Shown here: positions 1 through 8,600 of the stretch, one piece after another | Layout of the letters: each line of letters begins with the position of its first letter | Numbering within the stretch: the first letter of the stretch is position 1 | Assembly: GCA_037447455.1 (NCBI GenBank) | Contig: JBBIGQ010000021.1 | Coordinates: 1-34,653, forward strand | From: BPGX01 sp037447455 | GTDB taxonomy: Bacteria; Bacteroidota; Bacteroidia; B-17B0; Aurantibacillaceae | Length of the DNA: 34,653 bases | Direction: 5' to 3' | Notes under the pieces: generated by a model | The model's input: the letters and a program-made list of their open reading frames with translations, nothing else | Told to the model about the DNA's origin: nothing | Databases searched by the model: none | Program-made: the position numbers and the translations under genes

Positions 1-116
1 ATTTAGAAAATGTTAGCCAATTTATTATGGAATTTACTGCTTCATTATCAAAAGAAAAAATTTTGAAAACATGTGGATTTGATTACATTTTTTCAAAAAC
101 AATGTGGACTAAATAA
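1..116 (+). CDS. 3' end of an unidentified gene (partial)
   Basis: Frame 3 is open from the window edge to a TAA at 114-116 and encodes about 37 residues ending in CGFDYIFSKTMWTK. The start and most of the protein lie outside the window. A short helix followed by Cys-Gly-Phe loosely resembles the C-terminal end of periplasmic solute-binding proteins (helix, then a K-x-G-F turn), but this is too little to assign a family. It runs tail to tail into the truncated acetyltransferase on the other strand, with its last 8 bases shared. I am fairly sure it is coding because the composition looks protein-like, but function is unknown. Confidence 0.5.
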   Translation, partial: LENVSQFIMEFTASLSKEKILKTCGFDYIFSKTMWTK

Positions 117-453
117 TATTTATAATTAGTATAATTTTTCTAAATACTTTTGTTCCAATACCTTTATTAGCTTTATTCTGTAAAATATAAAATTTATGAA
201 TGAATAATTTCTTATTCTTCAAACGTTCTATTGAAATAAATCCAATCACCTTCTTCTTCAACGATATCAAAAAAAAGGAATGTTTTTTTATATTCATTTG
301 TTCTAACAACGCAGATTCTGAGTAAAACTTATCCAACATATACTGCACCTGCTTATACCCGATAATAGAAGGATAATACTTCCACCAAATATCGCTTGCC
401 AAATTTTGAATAACACTGATATGAGTATTATCAGCACAAACCAACCCGATCAT
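109..453 (-). pseudogene. GNAT N-acetyltransferase, C-terminally truncated
   Basis: The 114 residues match the N-terminal two thirds of a GNAT acetyltransferase. They run through the first helices, strands with FFLISLKKKVIGFISIE (central sheet), a linker, and the acetyl-CoA pyrophosphate loop NKGIGTKVFRK (consensus Q/RxxGxG/A). The frame then ends in IILIINII and a stop. The usual GNAT domain needs about 40-50 more residues (strand 5, helix 4, strands 6-7), which are missing, so activity is doubtful. ATG at 451-453. It lies 13 bp behind the last PorP gene on the same strand and may be read from that operon. The truncation point coincides with the end of the opposing gene, which suggests a deletion junction or a nearby frameshift rather than a designed short protein. 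Confidence 0.65.
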
Positions 454-466
454 TTAAACAACTAAA

Positions 467-1489
467 TTAAATTCTGGATTTACTACTACCTGGTCCATAC
501 GGACTTGGCAACACATAGCGAATAAATACTTCCATAGCGCCTTTTCCTCTACTAATCGTTTTCAATTGTGAGATATTAATATCGTAACTAAAACCTATAG
601 CATAACTATCATACTCTACTACAATATTTGTAGTTACAGCATCTTTATTTCTGTAAATACTTCCCAGCGCTACTGAACCTCCGCTACCTTGTCCTTTTCC
701 AAATATGTACTTTCCATATAATCCTGCTAACAACTCTTTTGTGGGACCTTGAAATTGATACACAATTAAAGGCGAAACTGCAAAATTACTTTTACCAATA
801 CCAATGTCGCCATTACCAAAAAATACATAACGAATGTACATCTTATCCTTAGAATCTTTCAAAAATGTCGCAGCAGGCATATTCACATGAAAAGCACTTA
901 ACCCAACATTGAAGGCAATATTTTGATTGCCTTTTTGAAAACTTTCCGAGGTTTTATAGGTATAAGTAAAACCTAATCCGGCATCAGGAACAATATAACT
1001 GTTTGAACCATAATTTTCATTAGATGGTAAAGTAGAGTTGTACTGATAACCATCGTATTGAGTACCCCACTTAGCGTTATTCATATTGATACCTTTTTGA
1101 ATAATACCGGCGTAAATTCCTACTCCAAAATATTGTCCTCGTTGTACTCTTAAATGATAAGCTCCATTCAACGTAACATCATTTGTCTTCAAACTTAAAT
1201 CTCCACTATTATCATTGAAAAACTTTAATCCACCTGCAAAAAAATGTCCTTTTGGACTTTTTTTAATTCTGCCATCTACTGATAAACCAAATGTATTATA
1301 TGGCGAAGCAACGGCTTTCCACTGATTGCGGTAAATTAAATTCCCGGATAAAGCATAATTAGCTCCACTCATGGCAGGATTGAGTGTGAGCGGAAAGTAT
1401 TGAATCTGTGTAAAATGTATATCCTGTCCATACATAGACAAACTGATTACTAAAACACTCACACCTAAAATTTTTTCTAATGTTTTCAT
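467..1489 (-). CDS. PorP/SprF-family type IX secretion outer-membrane protein, copy 2
   Basis: 340 residues. A signal peptide (about residues 1-22, ending near MYGQ) is followed by the family's conserved N-terminus DIHFTQIQYFPLTLNPAMSG and by alternating beta strands typical of an outer-membrane barrel. Proteins of this family (Porphyromonas PorP, Flavobacterium SprF) are needed for secretion or surface anchoring of a T9SS cargo usually encoded next to them. That fits here: the gene follows an SprB-like adhesin gene by 15 bp on the same strand, so the adhesin is the likely client. It is a close paralogue of the protein at 4622-5653. The first ~100 residues after the signal and the last ~60 are nearly identical, while the middle (residues about 135-255) differs most. 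Family call is firm; client specificity is inferred. Confidence 0.93.
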   Translation of the reverse strand: MKTLEKILGVSVLVISLSMYGQDIHFTQIQYFPLTLNPAMSGANYALSGNLIYRNQWKAVASPYNTFGLSVDGRIKKSPKGHFFAGGLKFFNDNSGDLSLKTNDVTLNGAYHLRVQRGQYFGVGIYAGIIQKGINMNNAKWGTQYDGYQYNSTLPSNENYGSNSYIVPDAGLGFTYTYKTSESFQKGNQNIAFNVGLSAFHVNMPAATFLKDSKDKMYIRYVFFGNGDIGIGKSNFAVSPLIVYQFQGPTKELLAGLYGKYIFGKGQGSGGSVALGSIYRNKDAVTTNIVVEYDSYAIGFSYDINISQLKTISRGKGAMEVFIRYVLPSPYGPGSSKSRI

Positions 1490-1504
1490 GACTTTAATTT
1501 TTTA

Positions 1505-4500
1505 TTACTTAACGATTGTAAAATTACCTTTCAGGTCAATTGGTCGGTCATCCTTGTATAACCCTTTGATATAGTATACAAAAGTTGCTCCACTCATGTC
1601 TTTACCATTGTAGGTCCCATCCCAAGTAGCATTCGCATCATCGGTCTCAAACACCTTTTCTCCCCATCTGTCAAATATCACCATCTTAAACTCTTTTACA
1701 CACTTCGTACCATAAACTTGTAACTTATCATTCACGCCATCATTATTCGGAGAAAATACATTCGGAACAAACAACTCCGGACATCTCGTATCTACGTAAA
1801 TTCTGATACAGGCACTATCCGAACATACACCACTGTTATCTATTCCAATCGCACAATAAGTAGTTGTAACAACCGGGCTGGCTTTAGGCGATGGCGAGTT
1901 AGGATTATCAAGTCCTGTTACCGGTACCCATGTATAATTACTAGCCCCACTTGCATTTAATTGCACTTGATCACCAATCGCTATACTATTATTCGGCGTA
2001 GCACTTATTAATACTGTAATAGAAGGACTTACGTTCACACCAATAATAGTGTTACTTACACATGCTTCTGTTTGACCTGTTAAAGTATAAGTAACATTTG
2101 CAGTAGCAGGCACATTTATACCATTGGTAGTATAAGTGTTTGTTCCATCGGTCCATGTGTAGGTGTTGGCACCACTCGCATTGATTACGATATTGCTACC
2201 CTGACATACCAATGTGTTTCCATTTACTGTCAAAACCAAATTATTATCAAATCCGATGTTGATATTCTGAGTAGTAGAACAACCATTGATAGTATTGGTA
2301 ACTACTACCTGATAAGTTCCACTTGTAGTCGTACTAATCGTTGATGTACCTTGGCCTGTAAAGGTACCACTACCACTCCATAAATAAGTATCCGAAGGAT
2401 TTACCGGATTAACAGATATATTAACTGTGCCATTTGTACAGGTAATGCTTGGATTGCTGGCACTTAAACTGACTGACGGAGAATTTTGATCAGACACAAT
2501 GTTTACAACCGTCGTTGTAGAACAGCTATTGCTATTGTCAGTAACCGTCAGATTATATGTACCCCCCAAAGTAAATGTAGCAGTGGAAGAGTTGGCTCCG
2601 CTACTGATTCCGCTTGCTGGCGACCATGAATACGAAGCAGAAGTAACAGTGCTCGGTACAGTAGCATTGATTGTTACAGAAGGATTGGAACAAGTAATAG
2701 TAGCAGAACTCGCTGATAATGTAAATTGTGGTGCGTTAGAATTACCATAAACTGTAGCGGTTGCAACCGCCGTACATCCATTGGTACCTGTTACCGTTAG
2801 TGAATAAGTGCCGGCAGAACCTGCAATTAAAGTGGCAGTATTAGATGGACCTACAATACTACCACCCGTCGTTGTCCAATTATAATTGCTGGCAGAAGAA
2901 GTGGCATCAATCTGAACAGTGGAAGAACTACAAGATAAAGTGGCTGAATTTGTACTCAAGTTTACAGAAGGAGCATTGGTGTCTGATGGAACAGCGACCG
3001 TAATGGTAGAGGAACAGCCATTGGAAGTATTGGTAACAACTAATGTATACGTATTTCCTTGATTTACATCAACTGTTGCGGTGTTTGCGCCAGCCACGAT
3101 TCCCGTTCCTGTCCATAAATACGAAACAGGAGAAGAAGTGGTAGTAGCGACTATTTGCACAGTAGGAGTCATACAATTTATAGTGCCGCTTGTTGCTGTA
3201 ACATTAGGCACATTGCTATCGGCAGAAACGTTCACCACCGTACTACCAACACATCCGTTGGAATTATCTGTTACTTGTAAAGTATAACTTCCCGGTGAAC
3301 AGGCCTGAGTAGTAAACGCATTAGCAGGACCACAAACTCCTCCTAGCCAGTTGATAGTAACACCAGTACTAGGTGTAGATGTTCCACTTATGTTAACAGA
3401 AGGAGATGAACACGTCAAGGTAGGATTACCACTTGTAGAATTTACTGTAGGCGAATTGGTGTTAGCTGTTATAGTAAATGTTTGTGTTTGTTGACAATTA
3501 TTAGCATCCATTACTATTGCAGTGTAGTTGCCTGCTGACAAGCCAGTTGCAATACTGTTCGTTCCAGCAGAAGGTGTCCATGAATAAGTATATCCGGGAG
3601 TTCCGCCATTTGGTGTAACCGTTGCAGAGGCAGTGGTAAGTGTACAGGTTATAGTACTTTGAGTGATAGTTAAAGAAATAGCCGGTGGTTGAGCAATGTT
3701 TACAGTGGCTGTTCTGTTACAACCATTTGAACCGGTTACGGTAACCGTATAATTGCCGGCACTTAATCCGCTGGCGGTGGAGCTACTACCTCCACTTGGG
3801 CTCCATGCATAACTGTATCCACCTAAGCCACCAGTAGTTACTACTGTGGCAGCACCGGTAGAGGCACCGTTACATGTCACACTTTGAGAGGCAGTTATTG
3901 TTGGAGAAATAGGCACACTTGCTAGAACAAATTGTCCGTATGTTGTATACGGTATAGGGCCAACTGTTCCTATTCCACTGGTAACACCGGGTGTTCCGGG
4001 CCCTTTCAATGGATTCCATGTTGTGCCATTCCAGTTTTGAGCTTTCAAAGTATCTGTGGCACAAAAATTAGGAGGAGAACCGATGGTATTTTCTGATCCT
4101 CTGTAAGAAAAAGTTAGGTCCGCGTTCACGGCTGCATTGGTTTTCACATTCCAATATCTGTCAATAGCATTGGCTGCTTGTGGGATGGCTGAAACGGCGG
4201 CTACTGCTGCGCCATTGCTGGTAGAGGCACCTGGCATTGGAGTATTAGCCGCATTAGTAGAATAGGTTGAAACGGTAAGAGTAATGTTTGCCGCATTGGT
4301 TTTATTAAAACCGAGTGGGATATAATCAGTGGCATTACCGCCCACGCCAAAAGGGATAACATACGAGCCGGTATTGGTTCCTGTTACCCATTGCACATAG
4401 TTGTATTGATTTTCAGAGTGAATATGACCGGCAGTACGGGCTATTCCAGCCGTATTGGGCTGATTTATTGTAAGGTAAACAGGCGTTGCAGCAGTTCCAC

Positions 4501-4603
4501 CATTCAGTATAACATATCCTCCATTAAGTACTAACGCATTATTCTGGGCAACTACCCAGCTCGTTAATACTAATAAAAAAGAACTTAATAAATTCTTTTT
4601 CAT
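1505..4603 (-). CDS. SprB-like multidomain surface adhesin with T9SS type B (CHU_C) sorting domain, copy 2
   Basis: 1032 residues, predicted to be exported by T9SS and attached to the surface. Order of parts: signal peptide (1-19), a conserved N-terminal beta domain (about 25-235), two SprB-type repeats (about 240-385, e.g. VTCNGASTGAATV and SAGNYTVTVTGSNGC), five Ig/PKD-like repeats of about 80 residues (388-795). Each Ig-like repeat opens with L/ITC and closes with NGC or SC, so a disulphide per repeat is likely. Two further PKD-like units follow, then the gliding-motility-associated C-terminal domain (941-1032: FVPNVFSPNNDGVNDKL, FDRWGEKVFE, ATWDGTYNGK, GNFTIVK). Ser/Thr/Asn-rich and low in charge, as usual for such adhesins. 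Residues about 59-308 are identical to copy 1. Cargo role with the adjacent PorP/SprF protein is inferred; ligand unknown. Confidence 0.92.
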   Translation of the reverse strand: MKKNLLSSFLLVLTSWVVAQNNALVLNGGYVILNGGTAATPVYLTINQPNTAGIARTAGHIHSENQYNYVQWVTGTNTGSYVIPFGVGGNATDYIPLGFNKTNAANITLTVSTYSTNAANTPMPGASTSNGAAVAAVSAIPQAANAIDRYWNVKTNAAVNADLTFSYRGSENTIGSPPNFCATDTLKAQNWNGTTWNPLKGPGTPGVTSGIGTVGPIPYTTYGQFVLASVPISPTITASQSVTCNGASTGAATVVTTGGLGGYSYAWSPSGGSSSTASGLSAGNYTVTVTGSNGCNRTATVNIAQPPAISLTITQSTITCTLTTASATVTPNGGTPGYTYSWTPSAGTNSIATGLSAGNYTAIVMDANNCQQTQTFTITANTNSPTVNSTSGNPTLTCSSPSVNISGTSTPSTGVTINWLGGVCGPANAFTTQACSPGSYTLQVTDNSNGCVGSTVVNVSADSNVPNVTATSGTINCMTPTVQIVATTTSSPVSYLWTGTGIVAGANTATVDVNQGNTYTLVVTNTSNGCSSTITVAVPSDTNAPSVNLSTNSATLSCSSSTVQIDATSSASNYNWTTTGGSIVGPSNTATLIAGSAGTYSLTVTGTNGCTAVATATVYGNSNAPQFTLSASSATITCSNPSVTINATVPSTVTSASYSWSPASGISSGANSSTATFTLGGTYNLTVTDNSNSCSTTTVVNIVSDQNSPSVSLSASNPSITCTNGTVNISVNPVNPSDTYLWSGSGTFTGQGTSTISTTTSGTYQVVVTNTINGCSTTQNINIGFDNNLVLTVNGNTLVCQGSNIVINASGANTYTWTDGTNTYTTNGINVPATANVTYTLTGQTEACVSNTIIGVNVSPSITVLISATPNNSIAIGDQVQLNASGASNYTWVPVTGLDNPNSPSPKASPVVTTTYCAIGIDNSGVCSDSACIRIYVDTRCPELFVPNVFSPNNDGVNDKLQVYGTKCVKEFKMVIFDRWGEKVFETDDANATWDGTYNGKDMSGATFVYYIKGLYKDDRPIDLKGNFTIVK
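2163..2235. repeat. 73-bp direct repeat, partner at 6332-6404
   Basis: A perfectly identical 73-bp stretch (offset 4169) inside the two adhesin genes, encoding the same piece of the PKD-like unit that begins TLVCQGSNIVINASGA. Neighbouring sequence is only about 80-90 percent alike, so this looks like a short patch of homogenised sequence. Confidence 0.9.
3681..4429. repeat. Direct repeat copy A, 749 bp, shared by the two adhesin genes
   Basis: Compared base by base with 8810-9558 at a constant offset of 5129. Only two mismatches are present, at 3695 and 3746, and 3747-4429 (683 bp) is perfectly identical. Both mismatches are silent. It covers residues about 59-308 of the downstream adhesin. 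The flanks diverge at once: at 4430 towards the signal peptide, and more gradually below 3681. Confidence 0.97.
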
Positions 4604-4621
4604 AATTTTTAGATTTTATTA

Positions 4622-5653
4622 TTAAATTCTTGATTTACTAGATCCAGGACCATAGGGACTTGGTACCACATATCTGATAAGTACTTCCATGGCTCCTTTT
4701 CCTCTGCTAATGGTTTTTAACTGTGAAATATTAATGTCATAACTAAAACCAATCGCGTAACTATCATACTCTAATACAATATTTGTAGTAACAGCATCTT
4801 TGTTTCTGTAAATGCTTCCAAGCGCTATAGAGCCGCCACTTTTTCCTTGTTGTGCTTTTGCAAAAATGTACTTACCATATAAACCTGTCAGTAATTCCTG
4901 AGAAGGTCCTTGCAACTGAAGTACAATTAATGGAGAAATGGCAAAACTGCTTTTTCCAATACCTATATCTCCATTGGCAAATGCCACATATCGAATGGGC
5001 ATTTTATCTTTTGAAGATTTTAAGAAAGTGTAAGAAGGGGTATTAACATGAAAAGCAGAAAAACCAACATTAAATTTGATATTTTGTCCACCTCTGTTGT
5101 ATAATCCTTCGTTTTTATCAAATGAATACGTAATTCCAACTCCCGCATCAGGTACAATAAAAGTATTAGAACCGTAATTTTCATTATGTGGTAAACTTGG
5201 ATTGTATTGCCAACCATCGTACTGACTATCCCATTGGGCATTTTGCATATTGATACTTTTTTGGATAATACCGGCATAAATACCTATTCCAATAAATTGA
5301 CCTTGTTCTACTCTTAAATGATAAGCGCCATTTAAAGTTACATCATTAGTTTTCAAACTCAGGTCCCCTGTATTATCATTAAAAAACTTTAGCCCACCAG
5401 CAAAAAAATGACCTTTGGGGCTCTTATTTATTCTACCATCAACAGATAATCCAAATGTGTTATATGGTGAAGCCACGGCTTTCCACTGATTGCGATATAT
5501 TAAATTTCCGGATAAAGCATAATTAGCCCCACTCATAGCAGGATTAAGTGTCAGTGGAAAGTATTGAATTTGTGTAAAGTGTATATCCTGTGCATGTATA
5601 ACACTATACATTATTATTAAAATGCTACTTAGTTTAATATTTAATTTTTTCAT
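4622..5653 (-). CDS. PorP/SprF-family type IX secretion outer-membrane protein, copy 1
   Basis: 343 residues with signal peptide (about 1-21, ending VIHA|QDIHF), then the same PorP/SprF barrel as the downstream copy. It lies 20 bp behind the larger adhesin gene and 18 bp ahead of the next adhesin gene, so adhesin-PorP-adhesin-PorP looks like one transcript. The variable middle region (about residues 135-255, e.g. VGITYSFDKNEG) differs from copy 2, while the flanks are almost unchanged. If each PorP serves its upstream adhesin, this segment is the place to look for specificity. A promoter for this gene alone is not visible in the short gap. Confidence 0.93.
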   Translation of the reverse strand: MKKLNIKLSSILIIMYSVIHAQDIHFTQIQYFPLTLNPAMSGANYALSGNLIYRNQWKAVASPYNTFGLSVDGRINKSPKGHFFAGGLKFFNDNTGDLSLKTNDVTLNGAYHLRVEQGQFIGIGIYAGIIQKSINMQNAQWDSQYDGWQYNPSLPHNENYGSNTFIVPDAGVGITYSFDKNEGLYNRGGQNIKFNVGFSAFHVNTPSYTFLKSSKDKMPIRYVAFANGDIGIGKSSFAISPLIVLQLQGPSQELLTGLYGKYIFAKAQQGKSGGSIALGSIYRNKDAVTTNIVLEYDSYAIGFSYDINISQLKTISRGKGAMEVLIRYVVPSPYGPGSSKSRI

Positions 5654-5673
5654 AGTTGTAAATTTTTAATTTG

Positions 5674-8600
5674 TTATTTTACTATTGTGATATTTCCTTT
5701 TTTATCAATTGGTTTATCGTCTAATGTAATACCTTTAATATAATATACAAAAGTAGCTCCACTCATGTCTTTCCCTTTGTATGTGCCATCCCAGCAGGCA
5801 TTGACATCTGTTGTTTCAAAAACCTTTTCTCCCCATCTGTCAAATATAACAAACTGAAATTCTTTTACACATTTAGTTCCACGCACACATAATTTATCGT
5901 TCATATTATCTTTATTAGGTGAGAATACATTGGGGACAAACAATTCCGGACATCTCGTATCTACATAAATACGTAAACAGGCACTATCTGAACATACGCC
6001 ACTATTGTCTATTCCTATAACACAATAGGTTGTTGTAATTACAGGATTAGCTATAGGAGATGGAGAGGTCGGATTATCCAGCCCTGTAATGGGTGTCCAA
6101 CTATAATTAGATGCACCAGTGGCATTTAATTGTACCTGATCACCGATAGTAATAGAATTATTAGGCGATACACTTACAGCAACATTGATAGACGGACTAA
6201 CACTAATACCAATTACTGTTGAAGTAACACACGCACCTGTTTGCCCGACTAATGTGTAGGTAACATTTCCAGTGGCAGGGATATTAAGGGCACTGGTTGT
6301 ATAAGTATTGGTTCCATCGGTCCACGTGTAAGTGTTGGCACCACTCGCATTGATTACGATATTGCTACCCTGACATACCAATGTGTTTCCATTTACTGTC
6401 AAAAGCAGATTATTGTCAAATCCGATGTTGACATTTTGAGTGGCAGAACATCCGTTTACAGTATTTGTAACTATTACTTGATAGGTTCCGCTTGTTGTTG
6501 TTGAAATAGTAGGGGTACCTTGGCCTGTGAAAGTTCCTGCTCCACTCCAGATGTAAGTGTAATTACTGCCTACTGGGTTCGCATAAATATCAACAGTGCT
6601 ATTTGTACAAGTTATACTTGCATTAGAAGTACTTAATGTAACAGATGGAGAATTAGTATCAATAGCCACATCTATTGTTTGGGTAGTTGAACATCCATTT
6701 AAAGTATTGGTTACAATAACTGTGTAATTTCCGGCTTGATTCACAATGATACTTGGTGTAGTAGCACCGCTCACTATTCCAGAACCACTCCATGTATAAC
6801 TTACCGGGGAAGATGTTGTAGAGGCGACTACTTCTATTGTAGGTTGAATACAGGTGATAGAACCACTTGCATTCGCAGTTACAACAGGTATATTTACATC
6901 GGGTATTACGCTTATTGTTGCAGTAGAGGAACAACCATTTGTATTATCTGTTACCACAATAGTGTAAGTTCCTGCAGCACAAGCATCGGTTGTAAATGTA
7001 TTCGTAGCGCCACAAACATTGGGACCAGACCAGTTGACAGTTACATTAGTGTTAGGATTAGAAGAAGCACCAATGCTCACAGAAGTAGAAGCACAAGTCA
7101 AAGTAGGATTTGGATCAGCTGTTATAGTGGGCGTATTAATGTTTTGTGAAACATTGATATTTGTTACAGAGGTCGTACAGGTATTGGCAGGGTCTGTAAC
7201 AACCAATGAATAAGTACCGGGTTGATTAACTGTTATTGTACCCGTACCTCCACCTGCTACAATACCGGGGCCACTCCAGCTATAGTTTACATTACTTGGA
7301 TTAACCGTAGAAGTGATAGACACAGTGGTATTAATACAATCCAAAGTTCCATTTGGAGCTGCTGCCACTGTCGGCGCAGTCGTATTCTCTGTTACTGTAA
7401 TTAATGTGGAAGTGGAACATCCGTTAGATGTATTCGTAACGGTTACTTGATAAGTTCCACCCTGATTAACATCTACAGTGGCAGTGCCGTTTCCGGATAC
7501 TATACCACTACCTGACCATGTGTAGGAAACAGGACTTACTGTTGTAGAAGCAACAATTTGCACATTGCTAACACTACAATTGATAGAGCCGCTTGGTGCA
7601 ACAGCAATAGATGGTAAGTTGGCATCCGGAATAACTTGGACAGTAGAAGTCCCGACACATCCATTTGTCATATTGGTTACTTCCAATGTATATGTACCTG
7701 CAGCACAAACATCTGTTGTAAAACTATTGGTTGAACCACAAACGCCGCCTAACCAATTGATTGTAACCCCTGTTGAAGGAGAAGAAGTCCCTACTAACTG
7801 TACACTAGGAGTAGAACAAGTAAGTGTTTGATTACCGCCCGCATTTACAGTAGGAGCAACTGTATTTTGAACGATATTTATATTAGTAACAGAGGCCGTA
7901 CAGGTATTTACTGGATCTGTAACAACCAATGAATATGTTCCAGGTTGGTTTACGTCAACAGTTCCAGTTCCGGCTCCTCCTACAATTCCTGACCCTGACC
8001 AATTATAGGAAACACTTGTTGGATTAACCGTTGAAGTGATTTGTACTGTTGTATTGGTACAAGTGAGGGAACCGGATGAAGAGGCAGAAACGGTGGGGGC
8101 GATTGTGTTTTGTGTGACATTTTGTGAAATAGCCACTGTACAATTATTGGCGGTATTGGTGACGGTAACTTGATAAGTGCCGCCTTGATTCACGGTAATT
8201 GTTCCTGTAGAGCCGCCACTGACGATGCCGGGTCCTGTCCAGTTGTAAGTATAAGATCCAACAGGGTTAACAGTTGTACTAACTTGTGCAGATGTAACGG
8301 TACAATTTAAAGAATTCGTATTAGCGATTTGAACAGAAGGCACATTGTTATCCATTGCTACGGATTGACTGGTGGTAGCAGTACAATTATTGGCAGTGTT
8401 TGTAACAGTTACCTGGTAGGTTCCGCCTTGATTAACGGTTACAGTGCCGGTGGTGCCACCACTGACGATGCCGGGTCCGGTCCAATTATAATTAATACCA
8501 GAAGAAGGTGTTACGGTGGTCGTTATTTGAACAGTAGTAGTGGTACAATTCAAAGATCCGGAACTTGCAGATGTTACGACTGGGGCAGTTGTATTACCTG

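Noticed and set aside
3870..4064. A 64-residue minus-strand frame that recurs identically at 8999-9193
   Set aside because: It is a shadow frame within the 749-bp duplicated block, so its identity is explained by that repeat and not by protein conservation.
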